Shown here in pieces: positions 49,209-57,891 of a stretch of DNA of 64,000 nucleotides (the first letter of the stretch is position 1; each line of letters opens with the position of its first letter). The DNA is from JAJFVC01 sp039698075 (GTDB lineage: Bacteria > Planctomycetota > Planctomycetia > Pirellulales > Thermoguttaceae): positions 25,124 through 89,123 of the forward strand of contig JBDKTJ010000014.1 in the NCBI GenBank assembly GCA_039698075.1. The letters run 5' to 3'. The notes below the pieces were generated by a model. It saw only the letters and a program-made list of their open reading frames with translations. It was not told the origin of the DNA and made no database searches. Position numbers and translations under genes: made by a program.

Positions 49209-50678
49209 TCACACGACCGATGCCCGCTGCAAAAGCGTCCCAGCGTCGCTCGGCTTCACCGCTTCCTCGCGGGGAGGCTCGACCACCGACCGCAGCGATT
49301 CCTGCAAGCGTGACGCCACGACCGCGTTGCTGTTCCAATGGAGCATTTTTTCGCGGGCATTGCGGGCAAGCCGTCCGTAGGCGGACCGATCGTGCTTCGC
49401 AATTTCGTAGCTGCGACGGATTTCCTCGACCAGGGAGGTCCAAACCAGCCGATGCCATGTGGTCGTCTTGCGGAGTTGGCTGTCATGCGGAAACGCCGCG
49501 GGCTCGGGATGCGATTCGACGACAAAGCCGACGTCCCGACCGAAATAGTCGCTGATGGCCGTGTGGCACGGCGAAATGCCGGGGCGGCCGGCCGCCAGAT
49601 AGTTCAACAACGGCAGGCAATTCCCCTCGGCGCGCGTCGTCGTGAGATAATACGTCGTGCCGGTCGCCAATTCGATGAGCTGCCCGTCGCTGAGAAACGT
49701 CGGAACGAACACGACCCGACAACGATGCGAAATGCCCGAGCGATGGCAGAAATTCCACACCCAGTTCACGATCTCCGGCCTATTGGCCACCAGCTTCAAC
49801 ACCAAGGTGGCGTCCTCGCAATCTCTCAACGCCCAGAGAAACGCCGTCAACAAGTCTCCCCAATTTTTGCGACTGTCGCTCGGATTGAAAATGCTGGTGT
49901 ACACGACGCCCGACAAATCCAACTGCGATTCCGACGACACCGGCATAGCGGCCGGCCGAATCCCCGCCGACTCGCCGCGCCACTCGCACCGCCCAAAATG
50001 CGAGGCGACCCGGATCGTGCGATACAGCCGGTCGCGCAGGATGAATCGCCCCACGTCGCGACACAATGCACGGACGCCGCCTCGCACCGCCCGCTTCAGG
50101 CCCTGCCGCCGTCCTTCGTGAGACGGCAAGCTCGGCAACTCCGGCTCGCACCAGGAAAATCCGTGGCCGGGACACTCCAGCAGCGTATGGCGATCGGGAG
50201 TCCACCAGGGCACTTGAAAATATTCGTCGGGGGTGGGCACTTGAACAATTTGAATCGGCGTTTGGACGCCGGCCTTCCGAAAGGCGTCTCGCGTGAACGG
50301 TCCGCCGACGATCAGCGAATCGCACTTGGCGGCCATGGCGACCCAATTGTTTTCCGGCTTGCCGTCGAATTCGTGATCGGGAATGTCTGGAAATTCCCAA
50401 GCAGGCACCACGACATTCGGCGCGTCGGCCGCTAACCGGACATCCTGGAGCGGAAGAAAACTGACGTGAATCGGTTCACGGCCGCGCAGACGGGCCTCGG
50501 CCACGGCACGATCGACATCCTCGGCCGCCACCACCGTCAATTCGCCCCATTGTTCAAGCAGGGGCGCAAACAGACGGACGACAAAATCATACGAATAACC
50601 GGGACAGCCGAGATTTTTGCCGTTCGGCGAATCCGTAAGATAGGATGTCACGATCACGGCCCGCGACGATCGTACCAT
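49209..50678 (-). CDS. Glycosyltransferase (family 1/4-like)
   Basis: 489 residues. The second half has the GT-B pattern (GVVYTSIFNPSDSRKNWGDLL, then LKLVANRPE and the C-terminal TTRAEGNCLPLLNYLAAGRPGISP), the EX7E-type region of family 4 enzymes. The first half holds AVIVTSYLTDSPNG. It transfers a sugar to a surface glycan or lipid. The ATG was chosen; an in-frame TTG at 50714 with GAGAGG upstream is an alternative that adds 12 residues. A homologous broken fragment lies at 53120. Confidence 0.8.
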   Translation of the reverse strand: MVRSSRAVIVTSYLTDSPNGKNLGCPGYSYDFVVRLFAPLLEQWGELTVVAAEDVDRAVAEARLRGREPIHVSFLPLQDVRLAADAPNVVVPAWEFPDIPDHEFDGKPENNWVAMAAKCDSLIVGGPFTRDAFRKAGVQTPIQIVQVPTPDEYFQVPWWTPDRHTLLECPGHGFSWCEPELPSLPSHEGRRQGLKRAVRGGVRALCRDVGRFILRDRLYRTIRVASHFGRCEWRGESAGIRPAAMPVSSESQLDLSGVVYTSIFNPSDSRKNWGDLLTAFLWALRDCEDATLVLKLVANRPEIVNWVWNFCHRSGISHRCRVVFVPTFLSDGQLIELATGTTYYLTTTRAEGNCLPLLNYLAAGRPGISPCHTAISDYFGRDVGFVVESHPEPAAFPHDSQLRKTTTWHRLVWTSLVEEIRRSYEIAKHDRSAYGRLARNAREKMLHWNSNAVVASRLQESLRSVVEPPREEAVKPSDAGTLLQRASVV

Positions 50679-51010
50679 GGTCTTCAAAGTGGCGAACTCC
50701 TGAAATGTGTACAACCTCTCTTACGCCCAAGTTGGCGGGTAGGATATCGAGAGTCCCATTCCTGCTCAAGAGCGAATCCGCCGGTTTTGCCGAAACCTAA
50801 GCGTTTTGCAGTTGGCGTCCTACCGTCGGCAATCTCCGTGAGTGGCGACTGCTAGAGGGGTAAAGAATCGAGGGTACGCCCAGCTTGCCTAAATAGCCGT
50901 GTTTTCTCTCAAAAAAACAACTCCCCCGGCAGACACTCGTCTGGACACCAAATGCTTGTGCTCGTATAACCCCAAGCACATAGTGTATTGAACAGCTTGA
51001 GGAGCGTTGC

Positions 51011-51898
51011 ATGATGAATAAAATGCAAACCTTGGCCGGTCGATTCCGGCGATTGGCCGGTCGATTCGTGCCGCGCAAGCCGGAGCCGCCCCCGCAACCC
51101 CATCCGGACGACGCCGCATGGTTGACGATGCAAAAGTCGGGCTGGTACAACTCGGCGACGGGAGAGATTGCGCCTGGCTTTCCGATTCGCTCGGCCGATC
51201 GGGTGGTGGACATTGGCTGCTCGACGGGCAACATCTCCGTTTTCGCGGCGAAACAGGGCGCAGACGTCGTCGGCATCGACATTGACGCGTCGGCGATTGA
51301 GACGCTTCGGGAACGTTTTCGCACCCAGTTTCCCGTGCCTTCTGCCTCCCCCCATTCCGAAACGCCGCCGGTTTCGCGGCAGCACGAAGCCCTTGTCAGC
51401 GACTGCAACCCGATCCCGCTGCCGGCCGATTACGCCGACGTTGTTTTGGTGATGGAGGTTTTGGAGCACGTCGACGATCCGGCCGCCATGTTGCGGGAAG
51501 CGGTTCGCATCGGCAAGCGAAACGCCCGGTATCTGTTCCTGGTTCCCGATCCGTTGGCCGAGTCCGTCCAGCGAGTGATCGCTCCGCCGGTGTACTGGCA
51601 GAGGCCAAACCACTTGCGCGTGTTCGAGCGTGAGGAAATTCAAGGGCTCGTGGAGAGTGCGGGCCTTGTGGTGGATCGGAAGTTGTTTGACGGCTTTTAT
51701 TGGTCGATGTGGTGGTTTCTCTACTGGGCGGTTCCGAAAAACAGCATTCCGCCCGGCAAGACCGGCGATTCGGAACTTTTGCGGCACTGGAACGAGACCT
51801 GGATTTCGCTGATCTCGACGCCGAAGGGCGACCAGATTCGTCAAGCGTTGGAAAACGCGATGCCGAAGAGTCAAGTCCTTATTGCCCACAAACCTTGA
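51011..51898 (+). CDS. Class I SAM-dependent methyltransferase
   Basis: 295 residues. After a Pro/Arg-rich 40-residue start come RVVDIGCSTGNISVFAA (SAM motif I), GIDIDASAIE (motif II) and LVMEVLEHVDD (motif IV). Substrate unknown. GAGGAGC is well placed before the double ATG. Lies divergent from the glycosyltransferase, in the glycan cluster. A membrane-like segment near residue 230 (WSMWWFLYWAVP) is notable. Confidence 0.82.
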   Translation: MMNKMQTLAGRFRRLAGRFVPRKPEPPPQPHPDDAAWLTMQKSGWYNSATGEIAPGFPIRSADRVVDIGCSTGNISVFAAKQGADVVGIDIDASAIETLRERFRTQFPVPSASPHSETPPVSRQHEALVSDCNPIPLPADYADVVLVMEVLEHVDDPAAMLREAVRIGKRNARYLFLVPDPLAESVQRVIAPPVYWQRPNHLRVFEREEIQGLVESAGLVVDRKLFDGFYWSMWWFLYWAVPKNSIPPGKTGDSELLRHWNETWISLISTPKGDQIRQALENAMPKSQVLIAHKP

Positions 51899-51926
51899 GG
51901 GCCTTCTCGCGTTTTTCCCCAAACCG

Positions 51927-52816
51927 TCACGCGGCTTTACAACGCTCGGATTCCCGGCCTTCAGGCAACCGGTGCACGATCGGCGTCGATTCGCGTCGAA
52001 GTCGCTGCATCGAGTCGTCCACTTTTCTGAAGGAAAGCAGAATCAGGTTTCCCAACGGATTTTTCCACGATTTGAAGGGGAACGTTTTGGACAGCCGCAT
52101 GGCGCCGCGGAACGAGAGCGACGCCAGGAACGTGGCCAGAAAATGCGTCGTCGTTCGGGCGGTCAACTGAAAATCCCGAGCCAGCGTTTCGGAAATCCGC
52201 CTCATCTTCGACACGCACGTGAAGTAGTACTACAAGATCAGGCACGTAGGAAACTCACCACGGAGACACGGAGAACACCGAGAAGCAGAAAAGAAGGTGC
52301 TCTTGCAGGCCGCTATCTGGCGCGCGTGGCGCACGTCGCACCCCTGTGCAAGGTCGTCGCATTTCCGAGAACGGCGCCATGGTCATAAGTTCTTATCCCT
52401 TTTGTCCTTCTGTCTCAGTGTTCTCCGTGTCTCCGTGGTGAACCCAGCGTTGTAGTGGTAGTTGAACTTCGTAATGTGCTGTTCTTCGTAAGAAAACTCC
52501 GACAGACGATTCACCGCCACTTCCAAGAGCGGCCATAGGTTCGCGTAGTTCGGCGTCGATAGCACGAGCGTCCCACCGACCCTCAGCCGAGCGTCGAAAG
52601 AAACGTGCCGGCGAAACAGCCGATGTCCAGAATCGACTGCCCCGGCGTTTTCGGCAGACATTCGATCACCCGCTCAAATTTTTGCAGATGCCAAGCCCGC
52701 CGAATCGGATTTCCCGTCTCGACCACCTGCTGATAGTAGCCGAGCGGAATGGCGTCATAATTGAAACGAGCAAGGTCGACGTATTGCGGTTTGGTCAACA
52801 AGACAGCGTTTTTCAT
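51927..52816 (-). pseudogene. Broken SAM-dependent methyltransferase gene
   Basis: Fragments of one methyltransferase are spread over several frames. The first (ATG 52816) gives KFERVIECLPKTPGQSILDIGCFAG and ends at 52583. The next fragment, in another frame, gives GGTLVLSTPNYANLWPLLE and SYEEQHITKFN; the core between the two is missing. The third (SETLARDFQLTARTTTHFLATFL) lies beyond the inverted-repeat element at 52254-52442, which interrupts the gene. It therefore has an internal deletion, at least one frame change and an insertion. Not functional as written. Confidence 0.7.
52254..52442. repeat. Inverted-repeat element (CACCACGGAGACACGGAG type)
   Basis: Left arm CTCACCACGGAGACACGGAG at 52254 and right arm CTCCGTGTCTCCGTGGTG with TTCTC stretch at 52408-52442 are inverted copies. 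It has no coding capacity and sits inside the broken methyltransferase gene. The sequence type is one I know as a dispersed element of planctomycetes and related bacteria. Confidence 0.75.
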
Positions 52817-53119
52817 GACGTTTCGCTTTCCGGAGTTCGTGAGTTTTCTTTACCCCAATCCAAGCTCTGTCCCCAAAGCGTCTCGGAGCGTCAAACGATC
52901 TTCAAAATCGGCCCCGCGCCCGCCTCGTTGAATCCACGGCGACGCGATCTCGAGCCCCCCCATCCCCCAAAACCATTTGGTTCTTACCACGCATTAAATT
53001 GGCTCGCATTCGAAAAAAACGCCCTTGCCTCATAAGATCGGTTTCGATACGTTACGCACGGAGGTACGCCTATGCGGCCGAAGGAAACTGTTCCTTGCGA
53101 TCATTTTTTCATCGCAGCC
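52817..53119. other. Non-coding stretch between two gene remnants
   Basis: No gene, promoter or terminator recognised. It may be decayed coding sequence belonging to the adjacent remnants. Confidence 0.4.
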
Positions 53120-53250
53120 ACCGACCGGCGGTGATCGTGACGTCCTATAATACCGGGGCTCCCAACGGCGACAAGTTGGGATGTCCGGGCTATTCGTACG
53201 ATTTGGTCGTCCGGCTGTTCTCGCCGCTGATCGAGCGGTGGCCTGATTCG
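53120..53250 (+). pseudogene. Remnant of a glycosyltransferase gene
   Basis: Encodes RPAVIVTSYNTGAPNG, then KLGCPGYSYDLVVRLFSPL, closely matching the N-terminal part of the glycosyltransferase at 49209 (RAVIVTSYLTDSPNG, NLGCPGYSYDFVVRLFAPL). Homology stops after about 40 residues. The rest of the gene is absent, replaced by unrelated sequence up to the sulfotransferase gene. Confidence 0.7.
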
Positions 53251-53315
53251 TTTTCCGCGACGTTGTCGTGCCTGAGACATACCCTCCCTTACTCTTCAGT
53301 TTGTGAGATTCTGAC

Positions 53316-54188
53316 ATGAAAATCGACTTTGTCGTCCCTGGTTACAGCAAATGCGGCACCACAACATTGTGCGCCCTGCTGGCTGAGCATCCAGGCGTTT
53401 TTATCTCCAAAGTCAAGGAGCCTGGTTTTTTCGCCCACGAATACGACAGGGGATGGGATTGGTATAAAGCGTTTTTTGAGGACGCCCGCGACGATCAGCT
53501 TCATGGTGAAGGAAGCACGTTCTACTCGAGCGACGAGTATGCCGAGCTTTCTTGTACGAGAATTTTAGAGCGTTTTCCGGCGACACGGTTTATCTTCATG
53601 GTGCGAAACCCCATCAAACGCATCGAATCCAGCTATCGGGAACTGCACCATATCGGACAACTTTTTGGCGTCTCCGCCCCGTTCAGTCTGCCTGAAACAT
53701 TGAAGGCGTTTCCTAATATGCTCAATGACACGCTCTATTGGACGCAACTGTGCAAGTATCGCCGACACGTTCCCGACAAACGGATTTTGATCATGTTTTT
53801 GGAGGATTTCGAGAAAGATCCCGCTGCGGAATTGCAGCGGTGCTTCCGGTTCCTGGGCCTCGACCCTTCAGTCCCCATTTCCAACGTGGGAAGAAAGTTG
53901 AACACAGCCTCGGCCAAGCTGTACGACTCAAAACTGCTGCGATTCATTCACACGCATCCCTGGGCCAGCCGCCTGTGGGGGGCTCTGCCGGACGAGACTC
54001 AGGCCCGTCTGATCGCAAGGTTTCATCTGCGCAAACCGTTTGTCGGTCCCGTGGTGTGGACCGACGAAAGTCGCGATTTGACGATCGACTGGCTTCGAGA
54101 TGACGTGGCACATCTGTTGCGACATTGCGGAAAACCGGCGGATTTCTGGCCCGAGTTCGACGTCCGACAAGGCCGCGCCGCCGCGTAA
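53316..54188 (+). CDS. Sulfotransferase-domain protein
   Basis: 290 residues. The PAPS-binding loop PGYSKCGTTTL lies at residues 8-18, and RFIFMVRNPIKRIESSY, the 3'-phosphate-binding motif with the Arg and Ser, near residue 90. It transfers a sulfo group from PAPS to a glycan or lipid. Base composition is a little less GC-rich than in the neighbours. The gene lies at the end of the glycan cluster. Confidence 0.88.
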   Translation: MKIDFVVPGYSKCGTTTLCALLAEHPGVFISKVKEPGFFAHEYDRGWDWYKAFFEDARDDQLHGEGSTFYSSDEYAELSCTRILERFPATRFIFMVRNPIKRIESSYRELHHIGQLFGVSAPFSLPETLKAFPNMLNDTLYWTQLCKYRRHVPDKRILIMFLEDFEKDPAAELQRCFRFLGLDPSVPISNVGRKLNTASAKLYDSKLLRFIHTHPWASRLWGALPDETQARLIARFHLRKPFVGPVVWTDESRDLTIDWLRDDVAHLLRHCGKPADFWPEFDVRQGRAAA

Positions 54189-54286
54189 CCCCACCAACGA
54201 GTCACTCAACTATTACACTCTAGTGGGATTTTTGTCGGGTTTTTACAGAATCGTGCGTGGGCCGCGTCATTTGCCGCCAAAAAAAC

Positions 54287-54323
54287 TTGCGAAAAAACAG
54301 ACTTTTCATACAATAAGAAAAGT
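54287..54323 (+). promoter_or_regulatory. Promoter with overlapping inverted repeat upstream of the PEP-CTERM protease-like gene
   Basis: TTGCGA, 16-base spacer, TACAAT. A perfect seven-base inverted repeat, ACTTTTC (54301-54307) and GAAAAGT (54317-54323), flanks the -10 box and could be an operator for a dimeric repressor. Transcription start near 54321; the GTG lies about 50 bases downstream. Confidence 0.5.
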
Positions 54324-54369
54324 TGAACAAGCGGGGTAAGTTCATCGCTGGGCCAGAAAAGGAGGTAGC

Positions 54370-55794
54370 GTGCGACGCTCTCAATCGACGCGGCTTGCTC
54401 TGAGCACGGCTGCTTTTCTTTTCGTTGCCGGTTCTCTCGTTTTCTTCAACTCTCCAGTCTACGCGGACTGGAAGTACGACATTGGCTATACCCAGTTGGC
54501 GGCTGAACTGGGCAGTTCTATGCCCACGGGCTCCAGCGTCACGGTCACGCAAGTCGAGGCGGCCGATCCCGCTAGTTCCACCAACTATTCCCCCAACCCT
54601 TCCAACAGCGCGCTGAGCGGCGTCAGTTTTACGTACGAAGGACTCGCAACGTCCGGCAGCGTGTCGAGTCACGCAACGACCGTGGCAACCTATTTCTACG
54701 GCTCCAAGAGTCTCGTGTCCGGCGTAACGGACGCGACCATCTGGGACGCCGGCAGTTGGTTGAGTTGGGTGGGCAACAAGGAATCGACCGACGTGGTCAA
54801 CTGTAGCTGGATTGCCACGTCTTCTCAGATATCCGCCAGCAATGCGACAATTTATTCCCAACTGTTGGACTATTCAATCCGAGATTCCGATTACGTGGCC
54901 GTGGTGGGCGTCAACAACGACGACAGTCCGACGCTCCCCTATCTGCTCTGCCAAAGTTACAACAGCATTTCCGTGGGCCTGACCAACGGCAATCACAGCA
55001 GCGGGACCACGACGCTCAACGGCGCAGGCCGAATCAAGCCTGAAATCGTAGCGCCGGCTTCGGCGACCAGTTGGGCCACGGCAATGGTCAGTTCTGCGGC
55101 GGCGTTGCTGGTGGACGCCTCGCGATCCATCTCCACCACCGCCGGCACGAATTCGGCGATCAAGGCGGTTCTTCTGGCAGGAGCCACGAAGTCGGAATTC
55201 TCCGATTGGAGCCATACGCACGACCGCCCGCTAGATGACACCTACGGGGCCGGCGAGTTGAACGTCGATCGAAGCTATCACATTCTCGCCGGCGGGCAAC
55301 ACAGCGCCAGCGCCACCCGAAACAGGACGACTTCGATCATCACGAAAACCGCCGCCGGCAACATCAGCGACGACGGATGGGACTACAGTCGCAACGCCGC
55401 GAATACGGAAAAACTCTATTATTTCAGCGTCGGCCAGGGCGAAACCGTTTCGGAGCTTTCCGCCGTGCTCACCTGGAACGCCGTGGTCATAAGCTCAGGA
55501 AGCTCCTTGACGACCACCGTGGCCAATCTGGATCTGTATCTCTACTCGGTCAGCGACACGGGCACATTGACCCAACTCGACCTTAGCGACAGTTCGGTGG
55601 ACAACGTCGAGTTGCTTTACGAGACCTATCTGGCCTCGGGCGACTATGCGTTCGGCGTGACGGGCACAGCCAACACGTATTACGGACTGGCGTGGCACAT
55701 CGCCGTACCAGAACCCGGTGCAGCGATCCTTCTGATAACGGCCTTGATCGCGGGAATTCGGATTTCCCATCGACGCCGTGGCCGCAACGGCTGA
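54370..55794 (+). CDS. Subtilase-like PEP-CTERM protein
   Basis: 474 residues, GTG start with AAAAGGAGG six bases upstream. A signal peptide (LSTAAFLFVAGSLVFF) is followed by subtilisin-fold landmarks: VTVTQVEAAD where the catalytic Asp strand is usual, SSHATTVATYF for the His helix, VGVNNDDS for the oxyanion Asn, and PASATSWATAMVSSAAALL for the Ser region. A beta-rich domain follows (like P-proprotein or bacterial pre-peptidase C domains, YFSVGQGE ... DLYLYSVSDTG). The tail VPEPGAAILLITALIAGIRISHRRR is a textbook PEP-CTERM signal. The Asp position reads Glu, so activity is uncertain. Confidence 0.78.
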   Translation: MRRSQSTRLALSTAAFLFVAGSLVFFNSPVYADWKYDIGYTQLAAELGSSMPTGSSVTVTQVEAADPASSTNYSPNPSNSALSGVSFTYEGLATSGSVSSHATTVATYFYGSKSLVSGVTDATIWDAGSWLSWVGNKESTDVVNCSWIATSSQISASNATIYSQLLDYSIRDSDYVAVVGVNNDDSPTLPYLLCQSYNSISVGLTNGNHSSGTTTLNGAGRIKPEIVAPASATSWATAMVSSAAALLVDASRSISTTAGTNSAIKAVLLAGATKSEFSDWSHTHDRPLDDTYGAGELNVDRSYHILAGGQHSASATRNRTTSIITKTAAGNISDDGWDYSRNAANTEKLYYFSVGQGETVSELSAVLTWNAVVISSGSSLTTTVANLDLYLYSVSDTGTLTQLDLSDSSVDNVELLYETYLASGDYAFGVTGTANTYYGLAWHIAVPEPGAAILLITALIAGIRISHRRRGRNG

Positions 55795-55937
55795 TCGTAT
55801 CTGCGACCCACAACTTCCGGGGGGGTAGTCTTCAGCCGGTCCGCTTCGCCGGGGCGGGCGTGTTATACTTGATGGATCTCGTTGTCTCGCGGCAGGTTCC
55901 GACTGTTTGCCCGTGTGACCCCTCGGAGTAAGCCATC

Positions 55938-57806
55938 GTGTGCGGAATCGTAGGATACATTGGTCCGCGCGAAGCCGTGGATTTCCTGGTCACCGGATTG
56001 CGTCGGCTCGAATATCGCGGCTATGACAGTGCAGGCGTGGCCACGATCACGCCCGAAGGCGAGTTCGCCGTCGTTAAATCCACCGGACGGATCGACCAGC
56101 TCGCGGCCCGATTGGCGCAAACCCCGGTCCACGGCCACGTCGGCATCGGGCATACGCGCTGGGCCACCCACGGCGTGCCGAACGACGCCAACGCCCACCC
56201 TCACTTGGGCGGCAACGCGGAATTGGCCTTGGTCCACAACGGGGTGATCGAAAACTTTCAAAGCCTGAAACAACGCCTCCAAGCGGAAGGCTATGCGTTC
56301 CGGTCGGAAACCGACAGCGAGGTGATCGCGCACCTGATCGACAGTTGTCTAAAACGGCAAGCGCCGGTCGAGGACATGGCCGCCGTCGATTATCAACCGT
56401 TGGTGACCGCGGTCCGCACGGCGCTCGCGCAACTGCAAGGCACCTACGGCTTGGCGATTCTGTTTCGCCGGTGGCCGGAGGTGATCATCGCGGTCCGATT
56501 GGGCAGCCCACTGGTCGTCGGCATCGGCGCCGGCGAGCATTTCGTGGCGAGCGACGCCTCACCGTTGGCCGGGTTCACCGATAAGATCGTCTATCTGGCC
56601 GATCATGAGCTGGCGGTCATCACAGCGGACAATCTCCGGGTCATCCATCGCGATCAGGGCCGCGTCCATCACAACGTTCACGTGTTGGATTTTCAGGCCG
56701 GCGACGTCGCCAAGGGCGGCTACGCCCATTTCATGCTCAAGGAGATTTTCGAGCAGCCTGAGTCGGTCGAAAACGTGTTGCGAGGCCGTCTGGATCACGA
56801 CGCCGCGACGTCGAAGTTCGGCGGGTTCAACCTGACGCCGCAACAGCTCCGCGCCGTCAACCGGATCATCATGACCGGCTGCGGCACCAGTTGGCACGCC
56901 GGATTGGTCGGCGAATATCAGATCGAGTCGCTGGCCCGGCTGCCGGTCGAAGTGGAATACGCCAGCGAGCTGCGCTATCGCAATCCTCCGTTGGACAACA
57001 ACACGCTGGTGTTCGCCATCACGCAAAGCGGCGAGACGGCCGACACGCTGGCGGCCCTGCGCGAGATGAAACGCAAAGGCTGTCCGACCCTCGGCGTCTG
57101 CAACGTGGTGGGCAGCACGATCGCCCAAGAGACCGACGGCGGTTTTTATCTGCGGGCCGGACCGGAAATCGGCGTGGCCTCGACCAAGGCGTTCACGTCG
57201 CAATGCACGTTGCTGGCGATGTTGGCCCTGTATTTCGGCCGGCTGCGGCATCTGAGTTTTTCGGCCGGCGTGCGCATCATCGAGCAGTTGAAGGCCTTGC
57301 CCGAACACATTCGCCAAGCGCTCGAATGCAACGATCAGGTGCAAAAGATCGCCGAAAAGTACGCCCATTGCACCAATTTCCTGTACTTGGGCCGGCAATT
57401 CAATTTTCCAACCGCGTTGGAAGGCGCGTTGAAGCTGAAGGAAATCAGCTACATTCACGCCGAGGGCTATCCGGCGGCCGAGATGAAACACGGCCCCATC
57501 GCGCTGGTCGACGCCCAAACGCCCAGCGTGTTCCTGTTGCCGCACGGCCAGGTCTATGACAAGGTGATCTCCAATCTGCAAGAGATCAAAGCGCGCGGCG
57601 GACCGGTCATCGCAGTCGTCTGCCGGGGGGATGCCGAAGCGTCCAAGCTGGCCGACGACGTGATCGAAATCCCGATGGTCGAGGAGTTTTTGCAACCTGT
57701 GGTGACGGTTATCCCGCTGCAATTGCTGGCCTACCATATCGCCGTGGCCCGCGGCTGCGACGTCGACAAGCCAAGGAATCTGGCTAAAAGCGTGACCGTC
57801 GAGTAG
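55938..57806 (+). CDS. glmS: Glucosamine-fructose-6-phosphate aminotransferase (isomerizing)
   Basis: 622 residues, full length. The GTG start is followed by CGIVGYIG, with the catalytic Cys at position 2, then the glutaminase domain and two SIS domains (TGCGTSWHAG, ITQSGETADTL, EGALKLKEISYIHAEGYPAAE, KHGP), ending KPRNLAKSVTVE as usual. It makes glucosamine-6-phosphate for wall and envelope glycan. GGAG is nine bases upstream. No glmS ribozyme was recognised in front. Confidence 0.97.
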   Translation: MCGIVGYIGPREAVDFLVTGLRRLEYRGYDSAGVATITPEGEFAVVKSTGRIDQLAARLAQTPVHGHVGIGHTRWATHGVPNDANAHPHLGGNAELALVHNGVIENFQSLKQRLQAEGYAFRSETDSEVIAHLIDSCLKRQAPVEDMAAVDYQPLVTAVRTALAQLQGTYGLAILFRRWPEVIIAVRLGSPLVVGIGAGEHFVASDASPLAGFTDKIVYLADHELAVITADNLRVIHRDQGRVHHNVHVLDFQAGDVAKGGYAHFMLKEIFEQPESVENVLRGRLDHDAATSKFGGFNLTPQQLRAVNRIIMTGCGTSWHAGLVGEYQIESLARLPVEVEYASELRYRNPPLDNNTLVFAITQSGETADTLAALREMKRKGCPTLGVCNVVGSTIAQETDGGFYLRAGPEIGVASTKAFTSQCTLLAMLALYFGRLRHLSFSAGVRIIEQLKALPEHIRQALECNDQVQKIAEKYAHCTNFLYLGRQFNFPTALEGALKLKEISYIHAEGYPAAEMKHGPIALVDAQTPSVFLLPHGQVYDKVISNLQEIKARGGPVIAVVCRGDAEASKLADDVIEIPMVEEFLQPVVTVIPLQLLAYHIAVARGCDVDKPRNLAKSVTVE

Positions 57807-57891
57807 CGCCTCCTTAACAAAAAGAACGCCGGGCGTTATATTCGCCGACGCATCTCGCCCTGGATGGAGGACCTTTTTGGGAGGTGTCGTC

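Noticed and set aside
55800..55937. Possible glmS ribozyme upstream of glmS
   Set aside because: The gap is under 150 bases and no conserved ribozyme core was seen; the gene is probably regulated in another way.
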